A stretch of 64,000 nt of DNA from Sequoia sempervirens (lineage: Eukaryota; Streptophyta; Pinopsida; Cupressales; Cupressaceae). The stretch spans positions 41,853,986 to 41,917,985 of the forward strand of contig VDFB02000003.1 of assembly GCA_007258455.2 (NCBI GenBank). Direction: 5' to 3'. A program made the position numbers and the translations under genes. Shown one piece after another: positions 10,710 to 25,852 of the stretch (positions within the stretch are counted from its first letter, which is position 1; the number at the start of each line of letters is the position of its first letter). The notes under the pieces were generated by a model. The model made no database searches and was not told the DNA's origin. It was given only the letters and a program-made list of their open reading frames with translations.

Positions 10710-12287
10710 ATGGGGGGAGATAGGTGCAAAACAGAGCCCATTACCTATGTTGAAACCAAAGCTAATGGAGATGTTTGGAAGATCTTGCAGAAAGGTGGGG
10801 TCACTCCTTTTATGGAGAAACTACATGGGTTTGATCCCAATACCTCGTAGGAGTTTGTGGAGGCCTGGCATAGCCGTGTTTTCAGTTTGTTTAGAATCAA
10901 TATCACTGTGAATGAGGAGTTCATAGCTGAAGTTACTGGGTTGTCAACTCAAGGGAGAAAATTTTACAAGGAAAAAGTTATGTTTGTGATGGCGAGATTG
11001 AATTTATTGATGGATAAAGAGAAGGCTAAAATTATTAAGCTCCAGTGTGGTGGTTATGATCAAGCCTCAATTAAACCAATTTGGGAAGATGTGGCTATGG
11101 CTCTTATGCGGTATTTTACCCTAGACAGGCGATATTCGGTAATTTATGGGTACCATTTTATGCTGCTAAACCATTTTCGCCATGGTAAGTTGGTCTCCTT
11201 CCCATTTTATCTTCTTTTGTCTCTAGAGAATGGGATTATGGATTACAAGAAGAATCCCAAATCCCTTTTTACATGAGGGGTTGATGCTTTTAATTGTGGA
11301 GCACATCAAAGCAAGATATGTAATGTTCTTGGTAGAGCCTGCAAGGCCAAGAAGCAAGATAATTTGTTGGGGAAGTTTCAGGTGGATGAGGAGGAAGGAG
11401 ATGGCGAGACAGAGTCTGGGGATGTCTCCCCGACTTGGTCTGATGGCTACCAAACATATTTGGACTATGACAACCCTTTAGTTGGGGTTAAGAAAGGCTC
11501 GGTCTCGTCTGGATTTGGTGGTATGAGCTCTATGAAGAATGTTGACCCCTCCTTCTCACGTATGAAATGTAAAATCCTGGGTGCTTGTGAAGAGGTAGTT
11601 AAGGAGGGGAGAGGTAGCGGAAGGAAGGTTTCCAAATGGGGGCTAGTGAGTGCTACCCTTGCTATGGACGAGCATTCTCAAGAGGGTGTTGGGAATACAG
11701 TGATGTGCGGGGTGGCAACAAATTCTCTTGAAGACAAAATTTTGGATTGTGGGGAGGATAGGAGGGTCCTAGCTAGAGGGGAGGTTAAGAACTTGGAAGT
11801 GTCCCCTGCAGTGTCATTTTCTGAAGGGAAAGGCAAAGAACAGTTCGTCCCGCCTGTTGGTTTCTAGGTTGAAGATCCTTTGATGAGCTCTCATCAGGGG
11901 AGGGGTCTAAATTGGGGCTCATTGGATTTTAATCAGGCTTTGGGTTTGGTGAAGGAAGGGTCTGATGTCTTCTTCAACCTGCTCATGTGGCTCATTCAAG
12001 AGGTCCAGGAGTGTGATACTATAGCTTGTTGTAACATCTCCACTCTGAGAAGTTTTAGGGAACAAGATTATGTTTTTAGTATGGTCAAGTCATTGAACTC
12101 CACTCTCAACCAAGTGGCGGAGGATTTTTCCAAATGGAAAAAAGACCATGATCCTAGGATTACTGCTATGGAAAGGCACTTCCTGCAAATGCGTAAGGAT
12201 CTTAATTCCATGATTAACCTTAGTAAGGATTCGCTTGGGACCACGGTAGAGGGATTGGTGCTTCTAAATGAGAAAGCAAAAGAATGA
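10710..12287 (+). pseudogene. unrecognised ORF with three in-frame stops, inside the LINE-like insertion
   Basis: I do not recognise the product. From the ATG at 10710 one frame reads through 12287, broken by stops at 10848-10850, 11274-11276 and 11865-11867. Around 11230-11363 the neighbouring frame (NPFLHEGLMLLIVEHIKA) looks like the true reading, so two compensating frameshifts are likely. Visible parts are a compact conserved-looking region (FIAEVTGLSTQGRKFYKEK, MRYFTLDRR, YGYHFMLLNHFRHGKLV), an acidic linker (VDEEEGDGETESGD), and a C-terminal region rich in heptad-like spacing (SLNSTLNQVAEDFSKWKKDH) that may be a coiled coil. There are no zinc knuckles or catalytic motifs. It could be a gag-like ORF, or a host gene family carried by the element. 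Confidence 0.5.
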
Positions 12288-12841
12288 ACTCGGAAGTCCC
12301 TTTTCCTTGACCTTTCGAAGTAGGTTTTGGGTGAGGACTCTTAGAAAGGGAAGAAGGCTACTAATATGGGGGCTAGGCCAAGTGTTCACACTTGTAGCAA
12401 AACAAAGATATGCAATGTGGTTCCTATGCAAGATGTTAAATAAATCATGGAGATGCATGATAAGGTGATAACCAAGGATGTGGAGGCGGCAAGGATGTTA
12501 AAAGAGCTTTTTTAGTTGTTGTTTCGTGTTTGTCATTTTGTCGGGTTTTTGTTGATGGTTGACTGATTGTGGTTTAATCAACTTGTTGGTTCTTGGGGCA
12601 ACGTTACTACTTTATCTCTTGTGTTGCCTTCTCTTTTGTATAGGGTTTCAAGCACCCTTCAAAACCTATTTTATGTTAATCAAAAACTTGTTAGGATGAG
12701 CTAGAATAATATACTTTTTTTTGTTAGATTAGCTTCTTTTTGAAGAGAAATAGTTAACCCTAGTGTAGTGTCATTTGAGATTATTTGATAGAGAGGATTA
12801 GTTTTCTCTTTGTCAAATCAAATTGCATACATTATATTTTG

Positions 12842-15800
12842 GCGAATCCTATTCTTACACGTAAAACCTTCTTAAACACAACAAATGGTTTGATTTTTTT
12901 AAATAGTCTAAAAAATACTTAGTTATCATACTATATTGTATGTTGTGGGACCTGTCATGAGCTTCATGACCCAATCTCTTTTCTCTGATAACATTATACA
13001 TCAAAGTTATATAAATACCAAGATTTCTCTCTCAAAATACTTTTATCCCAATCACATCAAGATTTGATTTCACAATTTTTCTTATGATCAAATTACATCA
13101 ACTCTCCCCCCTACTTTTATTTCTCTACAACCTACTTCACCTATTATGACTCTTCATGATATGAATGTAGGATTTGATCATGATACCACATTGCATATTA
13201 CTTCTCACTCTAAGTGCATAAATTAGATCAACACCTTGGAGACTATCATACATTTTTTCAAAGTGAGAACATATCTACTACTGTGGTGCCTCTTGTTGAA
13301 GCCCTTTGTACCATGCTTGCAAGCTATCCTAATGGTCCTAATTTCCTTTAAAGGCTTGCTCACATTGTGCATAGTGATGTTCCAACCTTAACATCCTCTT
13401 GTGAGGGTAGTCAAGACTCACAACCAGTAAATAAATTTCTAGTCCATGCCCATTCCTAATGTCCATGTGTTGCTTAACATGAATATGGTCACCTAAATTG
13501 TATTGTATTTTCTATAAAAATGGATCCTTCATCTTTTAGAATGGAAAAGAACCCAATCCATTCTTATAGATTTATTCCCCCTTCATAGACCTTGTCCTTT
13601 GGACTTTCTATCGGGCACCTTGGAACCTTGCCACCCTTGGGTTCATATCTTTTCACCTTACAAGCTATGACCTATATGCCTTTACTTGACATTGTTGCAT
13701 ATACTAACTTAGTTGCATAACCTTTACACACCACAAATCCCATAATTAATCAACTTTTAGATAACATAAGTAACCTCCAAAAATAACTTTCTTTAATATC
13801 CACTTCTTTGCATACATTAATACCACTATACTAACACCGTAAACTGTTATAGTGCCAATGTTGTGAAAGTGTATGCATGCATCTATGGGTCACCCTTGGT
13901 ACTATATTTTTCAAATTGGGGGACATCAAATCATATGGGTAGCAGGGTAGCAAGAATATTAATAAGTGAGTTTGAGGCACCAACCTCACAAGCTCCTACT
14001 ATATCATCTATGACTTCTTCTTCATTTGAAAATTACAAAAGGAAAAAAATAAATTAAAAATAACATTTAAAATCATAAACAACACTTCGGCCATGACACC
14101 TTCTTCTATTACCTTGGCCTTCTCTTCTTAGAGACTACAAATAAATTGACAATTTATAAAATTATTTGAATCTCTTTATTTTATTTTATAGCAACTCATA
14201 AGTAATAACTTGGTTTAGTTACCACCAATTTGACCCTTGGATACCAATCAACCCTTCTACCTTCTTATGACGAAGGAATTTTGTCGATTTCATAGGGTTC
14301 CTAGGTATGATAGTAAGTGATGCTTATGTCTTAAACGTATTGTTCAAGACCTCGTCAACTCTAACATGATCCAAGTCTCTACTAAGAATGATAAAGATAA
14401 AATTTTCATTTCTAAACCAAACCAAAAATTGAAAATATACATAAAGCCCTTATCTATGTAACATTTATCAAACTATGTTGACCTTATTTCTACCTAATTA
14501 GTGTTATAAAATAGCACTAATAAATTTATTTATCCTTTCCTAGACATGGTCCAGGAATGATAAACACCTAAATTTGAGAACCTTGAGAGTGACCTATCCT
14601 TAAACCCATCATTTATTTTTCTCCCACTAACATGCTCATACACATATATGATGTGCCTCTCTACATCCCTGTTAAGAATAATGTAAAATCCATTCGTGGT
14701 GTTCTTATTGACCTTGTCAACATGGAGAATATGGTCATGAAGAGTTCTTAAACATTCATAAGCTATATAAAGATAAGTATAATAAATAAAAAGTCTTTAT
14801 ATGTACACATGATGGCCTCTCATTTCCTATTCTATGTTTGCTTACCCTTTTTTCCGTTCTCAAATATATCTAGTTTAGATCACTTTCATCTAAAGTTAGG
14901 CCACCCATGGCTCATTATGATGCAAGTGATTTCTTTTATTGCCATAAATTTATGAAGTCTTCACACAATGGAATAGTGTACACAATCCACTAGAGTGGAT
15001 TCCAACCTCTCTCTTTGTGTCACAACTTCTCCCTAGACTATTTCTAGCCAACCCCCACTAAACCTCTCTAACCTCACATTGAATTTCTATTCAAATCATA
15101 TCAAAATCTTAAGGTGATCTAAATAGATTTTACATTATATGGTCCTTCTTCTTCTTCCATGATTGTTCCCCTTTCAATTTCCTATGATTCAATGGTTTCT
15201 CCCATTCCCCCTCTTGCTTCTTTAGTAGCCTAAGGAAAATAACTTTTGTTGTGACACCTCTTACTCCTCAAGTGGTTTCATGATCTTTAATGGTTTATTT
15301 ATTCCTCCCATTAACTCTTTGTCTACTGAAGGAAAATTGCCCATGATGTATAAACTTCCCCTTTTGGTCTCACACCCTTTAGTGGTTGCTCTTATTCCTC
15401 TCTATTCCTCTTCGACAGCTCAAGGAAAGCAACTCATGGTGCTTGACCCTCCCCGTCAACCTATGGTTTCTTAGTCTTCATTGGTTTATCTTGATCCTCT
15501 TCTTGTACCTATGGCCAAGGAAGAACAACAACTTTCACTAGAAGACCCTCCTATTTCCTTAGTAGAGTCTCTATCTCATACTCGATGAAAATAACTTGAA
15601 CAAGACCACAAGAATTGTTGATGTATTGTAGTTGGAGTATAAGCTACCTAGCCTAATATTGATCTTGATTTCCCCCTCTAATTAAGTCACCTCTTGATCT
15701 AAAGCCTCCTTTTAAACTTCCCCCTTCTAACCTAAACGTCTTCAGGTACTCAGTTATCTTTCTCCCTTCCCTAGATATAGATGAACGAAACCTTAAAAGG

Positions 15801-18800
15801 GTTCAAGTTGTCTTGCCTCCATCTACTGATGTTTCCCTCATCCCTCTAATCCCAAAAATATGTCCCTTTTTCAAACCTCTTTATTTACCTAACATTAGCA
15901 TCATATGTATCACCACCCTTGCTTCACTCATACCATTTTAGTGCACCTATCACCAAATATTTCTCAATGTCCTTGGCTTAGCTACCACTAATATTAATAT
16001 CCCTTACCCTCCACCAAAGTGAAAACCAAGACATTACCCAACACCTTCCAAGTTTTGTTAACCCAAGAACAACTATCCTTCACTTCCACCACTTATCCCT
16101 TCTTTAACACTTCTCCTTGAAGTGGAGGCCTCTCATCCATCTACAATGATCATATCTCACATTATTGTTGACAATAGTAAGCACTTGTAGATTGTTTCAT
16201 ATCCTAACAGTGATTCACATGAATCTTCTCTATAAGATTACATGTTTGAATCTTTCGTAGGTATTCCATCATTGTCCTTAATCTTCGCATGGTTGTTGAC
16301 ATTGGATCCAATAGATGCTTAGAAGGATGTTGCTCTTGTAGCCAGTCTTCTACATCTTGTTAGAGGTGATTCTCCTAGTACAAATTTTTTTGTGGTCCCT
16401 CTATCAATTTATCCTCCTCCCCCTTATGATCAAGACTAGGAAGAGGCTTATTTGATGGTAGACAACCCTTAGGATTAGTACCTTCATTCCATTTATATAT
16501 ATGTGTTTTCTTTCTTGTTTTTTCATCCCCATACTCTTGCTTGATATATGTTTGTTAGCCCCTCCCAAAGGACCCATGTTACCCTTGTAGGTACATGGAT
16601 ATAGGGGAGTGAAACTTCATGCCATTCTTCCCTTTGTATCTAACTTCCATCTATATGTCATCTATTACTTTTATGACATTTTGGGGACAATGTAAAATGT
16701 TGAGATATTTAGGTCTTTTTGTGTTGACTCAATTTTTTTTTGTTTTTAATATGACATTCTTCCTTTGTATTCATAGTTCTATAAGCTTGGGGGATGATAA
16801 CATTCCATTCTCTTCCTCACGATGATTACATACTCACTCCAAGCTTGTAGATCCCTTTATTTTCTTCATGTGATATTGCTTGTTTCTATGTGACATCTCT
16901 ATGTAGTGTGATGCCACTCCACGAGCATAATTTTACATGTTTAATGTTTGCAACATCTTTCTTGCCCTCTTCCACCTTACAATTAATTGTATTCTCTACA
17001 TTCACATAATTGTTTTAAGGGGTCATCTATTTGCACACACATCACATAATTGCTACACTCCCTACAACATTGGTAGCTTATGAACCACCCAAAAACACAA
17101 TTTTATAGCCTATGTACATTTCATATGTCCTACCTTTGTAGTTTATGAGCCACCTAACAATGGCCTTTGTTAGCTTGTGCACTTCATAACGCTTAATTTT
17201 TGGTAGCATGTGAGTCTCCTAACAACATAGCTTACTAGCCCATGTGCTTCACATGGAATACTTTAGTAGCAAATGAGTCACCCAATAACAACCTTACTAG
17301 CCCATGCAATTTATATGGCATACCTTTCACATTCCTTTCATGGTCACCCTACAACCTATTTTGTAGTGCCCATAATTCATGAAGGTATTGTATCATTCTA
17401 ATCCTCGTAGTGTGCTAGCCCTCAAACCATACCTGACACCCTTAGAGCAACACATCATTGGAAAATGCCTCTTTGTCTCTCTCTTTCTTTGTCATTATCT
17501 TTTCTTGTGTGTTTTTAGTGTTGTATTTTGGTTCATATATGTTTATTTACATGATTTGATAACATATTGATTTTTTAGGTAATATTTGTTCAATCTTTGT
17601 CTTGTGTAGGTTTTATACGTTATTGTAACTCTACTTCTTATGTAGGTTTTTATTGCCTAAAACATTTATTTTATAGTTTCTCAACTTAAGGATTTATCAC
17701 CATGCTCGAAGAATTATTTGCTTCTTCTATAATATCCTTTTTGGGTTTTATGATGTTATTTCCTTTCAATACATTTTTTTCTGTACTTTAGCATGTATAT
17801 TCATAGTCTCATAAGCTAGCTAAAGTGGGAAAAAAATGTAATGATGAAAATTGTATACCCTTATAGTGTTGTATTATTTTTTGAGCTCACTGTGGTGTCT
17901 ATTACCCTTAGTATTTTTATAGGTTATTTCATCCTTTGCCTTAACCTTTTTCGTGCATGGTGCCAAGGTTTGATCTCTTGTGGTCATTTTTCTCAAAATT
18001 AATGTTCTAGATGTCATACTTATGTTTTTTCCTAGTGTTTGAACCTCTAATAAGTTGGAACTATCTAAACGCTAATGCAACATATAGACACCCATGCAAC
18101 ATGCTAGCATCCCACAATAGTTCATTAATTTGTGGCCATTTTTCAACATTTATTCACCTACCACTTACCTAGTTTGTGAGTAACCACTCTGGAGAAAATT
18201 CAAATGGCTTCCCAATTCCTTTTTCTTTATCCATTTGATTTATTTTGAATGAATCCTCTTTGTCTTGTAACTTTTCATTTTCTCTTAGCATTCTACACTA
18301 TTGTTACCAACATATTGAGCAATCTACCAACATTTTTTTATGTATATGTGAAGACTTCATCATTCTATTGAGTACTTAGAAAGTTTAGCAACATCATATA
18401 TAATAGCATACTTACCTTCATTGTTCTCATCAAGCTTGGGAGGTGATTTCTATTGTTCTTTCACTCTAACTTATCCTTGTATCCTCCATCTTTATCATTG
18501 TAGAATCCTAGTTGTTATCTTTGGCATCGAGGATCTCATCTTGTACTTATTGACACTCTCACATTTATTTTGGTTCACTCTAGTTGCATTGTCATTGCTC
18601 TTTCAATTCCTACACACATTTAGGATATGGGGACACACTCTATTTTATTATTTTCTAAATATTAGTTGTTTGTGGAGGTTGAAAGATCAATAGAGGGGCT
18701 TGACCATTATTGGAAAGTTTCCAAATAACCCTAAACATTTTCTTTGTTTCTTGTAGCTATATGTTCTTTTCAATAAAGATATCCAAGTGCACAAGAATTT

Positions 18801-18910
18801 GTTGATATCTTTACTTCCCTATCATTTTATTATTTTTATTTTAATACATTAGTTAAATCTTGTTCTTTTGATATATGTTATCACTTAGTGATCTACTTGG
18901 TTGTTTTAGT
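12842..18910. other. pol-free, T- and C-rich interior of the candidate LARD
   Basis: Over 6 kb with stops in all frames and no retrotransposon domain. At about 15150-15560 there are loosely repeated Pro-rich segments on the plus strand (DPPRQPMVS, LEDPPISLVES), perhaps a decayed repeat protein or gag. At 16676-16800 the motifs GGGGACAATG and CTTGGGGGATG appear, and a related CTTGGGAGGTGAT recurs at 18434. 16039-18248 is repeated almost exactly at 61285-63930. Confidence 0.4.
16039..18248 (+). repeat. segment duplicated at 61285-63930
   Basis: From 16039 to 17812 it matches 61285-63058 with a constant offset of 45246 and no indel. It then resumes at 17814 = 63496 and runs to about 18248. I noticed only about three base differences (near 16616, 16731 and 17968). 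The second copy begins immediately after the N gap. Confidence 0.92.
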
Positions 18911-19221
18911 TTTATTTTGACATAAATTGGGCACATTTCTCGAGGGAAAGTAGTGAGTATGGTCATTCATGTCATAAAAACTATAGTTCAATACATAGAC
19001 ATCTACAAATCAATAATTTCATTTCCCATTGTTACTATAAAACTATATTTCTCAAGGATAATTAAAGCACATTAGGATCAACCAAATATTCTACTCCTTT
19101 TAGTAGATTAATAGCAAACTAGCTTCTTTCTTAAGAGAACTAGTTCAACCTAGTGCAGTGTCTATTAAGATTATTTGATGAAGAGGAATAGTTTTCTCTT
19201 TGTTGGATTAAATTTAATACA
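18911..19221. repeat. right LTR-like direct repeat
   Basis: It aligns with the two halves of 9851-12841 and contains the uninterrupted form of the insertion site. It starts TTTATTTTGACAT and ends TTTAATACAG. Confidence 0.5.
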
Positions 19222-22190
19222 GTAGAGAAGGTTAACTATTTTTGTTAGCTTGTGTATGTTTCGAATGCTAATATAAATTGGACTTAAGCACACGTACTAA
19301 AATAAATGTGTGTTTTTTATATTTTTCTATTTTTTTTTGCAAGTTGTGTGCATATGAAATGGAAACTATTTTATGGTATAATGATGAAACTAATACAGAT
19401 AACAACACTATGTATTTCTTTTCTCTTTGTTTTGAATGCAATTTAGATAAACACACACGCATAAAATGAATGTAGCTGATGAACAATCAAATACCTATTT
19501 TCTTATTTCCTTTCAATTTAATTAATGCTTTTACAACTTTAAATGAGAAATGAAAGTTTAGTTTGATAAAAAGTTTGTATTTATTTTACCTACATGTCAT
19601 TGATGGTTTTGTCATAGAAAGAATTGGTTGATATGATGTTTTTGATTGGTTGTTCAAGGGATTCAAAAGAATTTTATATTGTTCTTTTAAAATTAGTATC
19701 GTAAAGAAATAAGTTAATCTAACTCAATGCATTCATACAAAAATCAATATAAATTTGAAGCTTACAAGAAAATGTTGTAGTTTTAGAACAATAAATGATC
19801 ACTCTAACAATTATTCTTTACTCTAAAATATTGTAATTAATAGACCATTCTAAAATAAAATAAATGAAGAACACATTTAGGATTTATGATTATCCAAGAT
19901 GAAAGATTAATTATTGTTGTTCATGAGATTATCCTTAGAGTCCTAGATTGATAACCTCTTTTTCCTTTCCCTTAGATACTCCTCTTTATGAAAGGAGGGC
20001 AAGGAAGTTGAAAACTAATACTAAGGAGTATAAAATTAAAATAAAACACTATTATTGTGATAAAATGGGAAGCTTTGAAGCTAGAAAATGATTATTTGTG
20101 AAGATTAGAGGCTATAAGATACTTGTTCAATAGTGAAACATGTGAAAATAGCTAGAATTTTGATATGGTTCTTTCAAATGGATACTTAGACCTACTGTTG
20201 TAGGTGTGTATATTATGGAGAGGTAAGGGCAACAAATATTCAACAAGAAGCAATTAAAAGACTTATATAAAGCTTTTTAAAAATTTATTAATAAGATTAA
20301 ATCCATAAGTAGTGAAGATAACTAAGAGTTTTCTATGTTAGATGTGTCCAAAGATGGATTAATGTTGATTGCCAAAGCCAAATTTATCACAATAATGACA
20401 CATTCAAGAAAATCACATAGGTAAAAATAAACATAGGACCATTGGTTTCACTAGTACAAGATCATTAGGGTGATTGCATGTTTGATAAAGGGGTTATATG
20501 ATTCAAAAGGTGTGATCTTGTTAATAATCAATCAAACCACATTTTTCAAAGGTAATAATGCATAAATGCTTGATAAATGATCAATGAACATACAATAAAG
20601 GGATAATGGAGTTTGATAGGTTAACTTAACACTTCCATCAAGTTTAGATTAGTTGAGAGAGGCTCTTATTCATAGCACATGGATTATGTGCTAGGTTATT
20701 AGGTCATCATCCAACTTACCATGTATGCCTGCTTGTTCTTAAGCACCTATGGGTACTAAAAATAATACATGTTGAAGTAATTGTAAAAATTAATGAATTT
20801 AAATGCGATAGATTTGAAAACTGAGAAAACAATGTTGAAGATTTTAGGAATCTATTCACCATAATATTGGAATTTTAGAGCTTGCTCAAACGAATGTCAT
20901 AGAATTTAGATATTTAACTATGCATTGCTTGGTTTAGACCTACACCTATGAAAGCGAACTAGCATGCGGATCTAAACTTGTACTTGTGGGGATAAATTGG
21001 AAAAAAATATGATTGTTGGAATTTATTCACCTTAATTTTTGATATTTGAAACTAGCAAGGAACATATAGTGTTTAGAAACACCTTTAGAGAATACGTTGA
21101 ATTACGAGGGTCATATCTTCTTAGCTAGACCCCTAAGATGGATTCAACAACTTGGAACAACAATCAAAGACAACAAGCAAGCATGCAAAATGCTTATGAT
21201 AATAAATGTTGATAAAAGGCTTTATAATTCTAGACTACGATGCTTTCAATGTAAATGGACTCTTAAGAAATTCTAGATGACCTAACATTCTTTGATGATT
21301 TCAAGATGAATGAATGAATGTCTTTAAATATAATATGTGACACAAATCAAAATATATACGTATGTTAGGTAACTCACAATGACTATTGAAGATGTTGAAA
21401 ATTTGTAAATTTTAAACTTGAATTTTAAAAGCTTGAGGTTTATATTTGTGATTATATAAATGACAAGTCAAATTTGCTCCAACATAACTAATTCAAAGTA
21501 ATGAGTAAAAGAAGTAGAAATTAAAATCATTTTTTCTATAGTTTAAGGGTGGGTGAGACATTATAAGGTGGGTACTTTATCTAGGGTAGATGCCTCCTAA
21601 AGAGTAATGGATGTGTGCGAAGATAGGCTCAAGCTACCATTAGTTAGCTTATGAGTGTAATGGTATAAGCCTACTTGATTGTAAGATTGACTGGTTGAGT
21701 AGAGACAAAATTTAGCCATAGCAATATTGGAGTCCCATGTGGAAGGGTTCTCAATCAATGGATCAAAGATACATTAAGGATAATAGGTTGATGACTCCTA
21801 AGTGTTCTTATCGACGAAGTTGTTTGGTACCTTGATGTCAACTCATCACATCCTGGGTTGAAGAAGGTCCTAAGGATTTGCTTGTTCATTGATGATAGCG
21901 GTATGTGAATTGGGTTAGTACACCGTTGTTAGATGTTTAGGCATTATTCCACATTGACATCAAAACACCCATAATTATGATTTCTCCACAAATGAACACC
22001 TCATCTTCATCCTCGCATAATGCCATACTATAATCCTCTCCCTTGTTGAAAGAAATAATAAATAATAATAACATTAAATCATAAACTAAGTTCACACAAA
22101 AATATCTCACTTATAAACTTATCACATAAAAGACATTCTAATTTTCTCCATCACACCCTCACACAACTCTCTAAAGCAGGGCACTCGAAT
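19222..22190. other. no gene seen
   Basis: AT-rich sequence with only short random ORFs, lying between the retroelement and the RPL3 promoter. I recognise no transposon domain, RNA gene or clear repeat. Confidence 0.45.
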
Positions 22191-22200
22191 GGGAAGGGAA

Positions 22201-22206
22201 TGGGCC
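22201..22206 (+). promoter_or_regulatory. site II element (TGGGCC)
   Basis: TGGGCC lies about 110 bp before the probable TATA box of RPL3. TGGGCY site II motifs are bound by TCP factors and are common in promoters of plant ribosomal protein genes. Confidence 0.5.
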
Positions 22207-22299
22207 ATTCTTGCTTGAATAAATACAAAAAGACGGGTGATCACTTTTTTTTTGAAATATATATCAAAAGCAAAATCGCACAAATTTCACTTCCTTGGT

Positions 22300-22308
22300 T
22301 TAGGGTTT
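22300..22308 (+). promoter_or_regulatory. telo-box 1 (TTAGGGTTT)
   Basis: Perfect telo-box (AAACCCTAA on the other strand), typical of plant translation-machinery promoters. It lies just upstream of a TATA-like sequence. Confidence 0.65.
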
Positions 22309-22310
22309 CT

Positions 22311-22318
22311 TATAAAAG
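22311..22318 (+). promoter_or_regulatory. TATA-like box (TATAAAAG) of RPL3
   Basis: Located 82-89 bp before the RPL3 ATG. It would place transcription start near 22340-22350, next to the pyrimidine stretch TTCTTTTC at 22351-22358. Confidence 0.45.
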
Positions 22319-22339
22319 TCCAAGACATACATGCATTAA

Positions 22340-25852
<3,513 letters not shown>

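Larger units (their letters stand above)
10085..12700 (+). mobile_element. LINE-like insertion with 12-bp target-site duplication
   Basis: TGTTAGGATGAG occurs at 10085-10096 and again at 12689-12700. The related repeat at 18911-19221 has one uninterrupted version of this site (ACATTAGGATCA at about 19070). The block 10097-12688 is therefore an insertion with a long duplication, as made by target-primed reverse transcription. Its 5' part encodes a LINE-type RNase H remnant. Its 3' end reads GTTAATCAAAAAC without a long poly(A). It is probably a 5'-truncated non-LTR element, but the order RNase H then another ORF is unusual (see the findings). Confidence 0.55.
9851..12841. repeat. left LTR-like direct repeat, interrupted by an insertion
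   Basis: It aligns with 18911-19221 once the insertion at 10097-12688 is removed. It has some extra sequence after the CTCGAG near 9880. Confidence 0.5.
9851..19221. mobile_element. candidate large non-coding LTR retroelement (LARD-like)
   Basis: Two diverged direct repeats bound this region. The left repeat is 9851-10096 plus 12689-12841, split by an insertion. The right repeat is 18911-19221. Shared blocks include TTTATTTTGACA at the start, TTTCTCGAGGG and TTAGGATGAG/TTAGGATCA in the middle, and AGTTTTCTCTTTGT near the end. The left copy is followed by TTATATTTTGGCG, a weak match to the TGGCGCC primer-binding sites of some plant gypsy elements. The 6-kb interior has no recognisable pol. 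At 16676-16800 it holds GGGGACAATG and AAGCTTGGGGGATG, which resemble the region 3' of integrase in Tat/Athila-type elements. No target-site duplication or polypurine tract was found. Part of the interior recurs at 61285-63930. Confidence 0.4.

Noticed and set aside
16619..16825. ORF of 68 codons present again at 61865-62071 with one amino-acid change
   Set aside because: Both copies lie in the duplicated non-coding segment. The sequence is T-rich and hydrophobic by composition and has no start context or domain. Conservation simply reflects recent duplication of the DNA.
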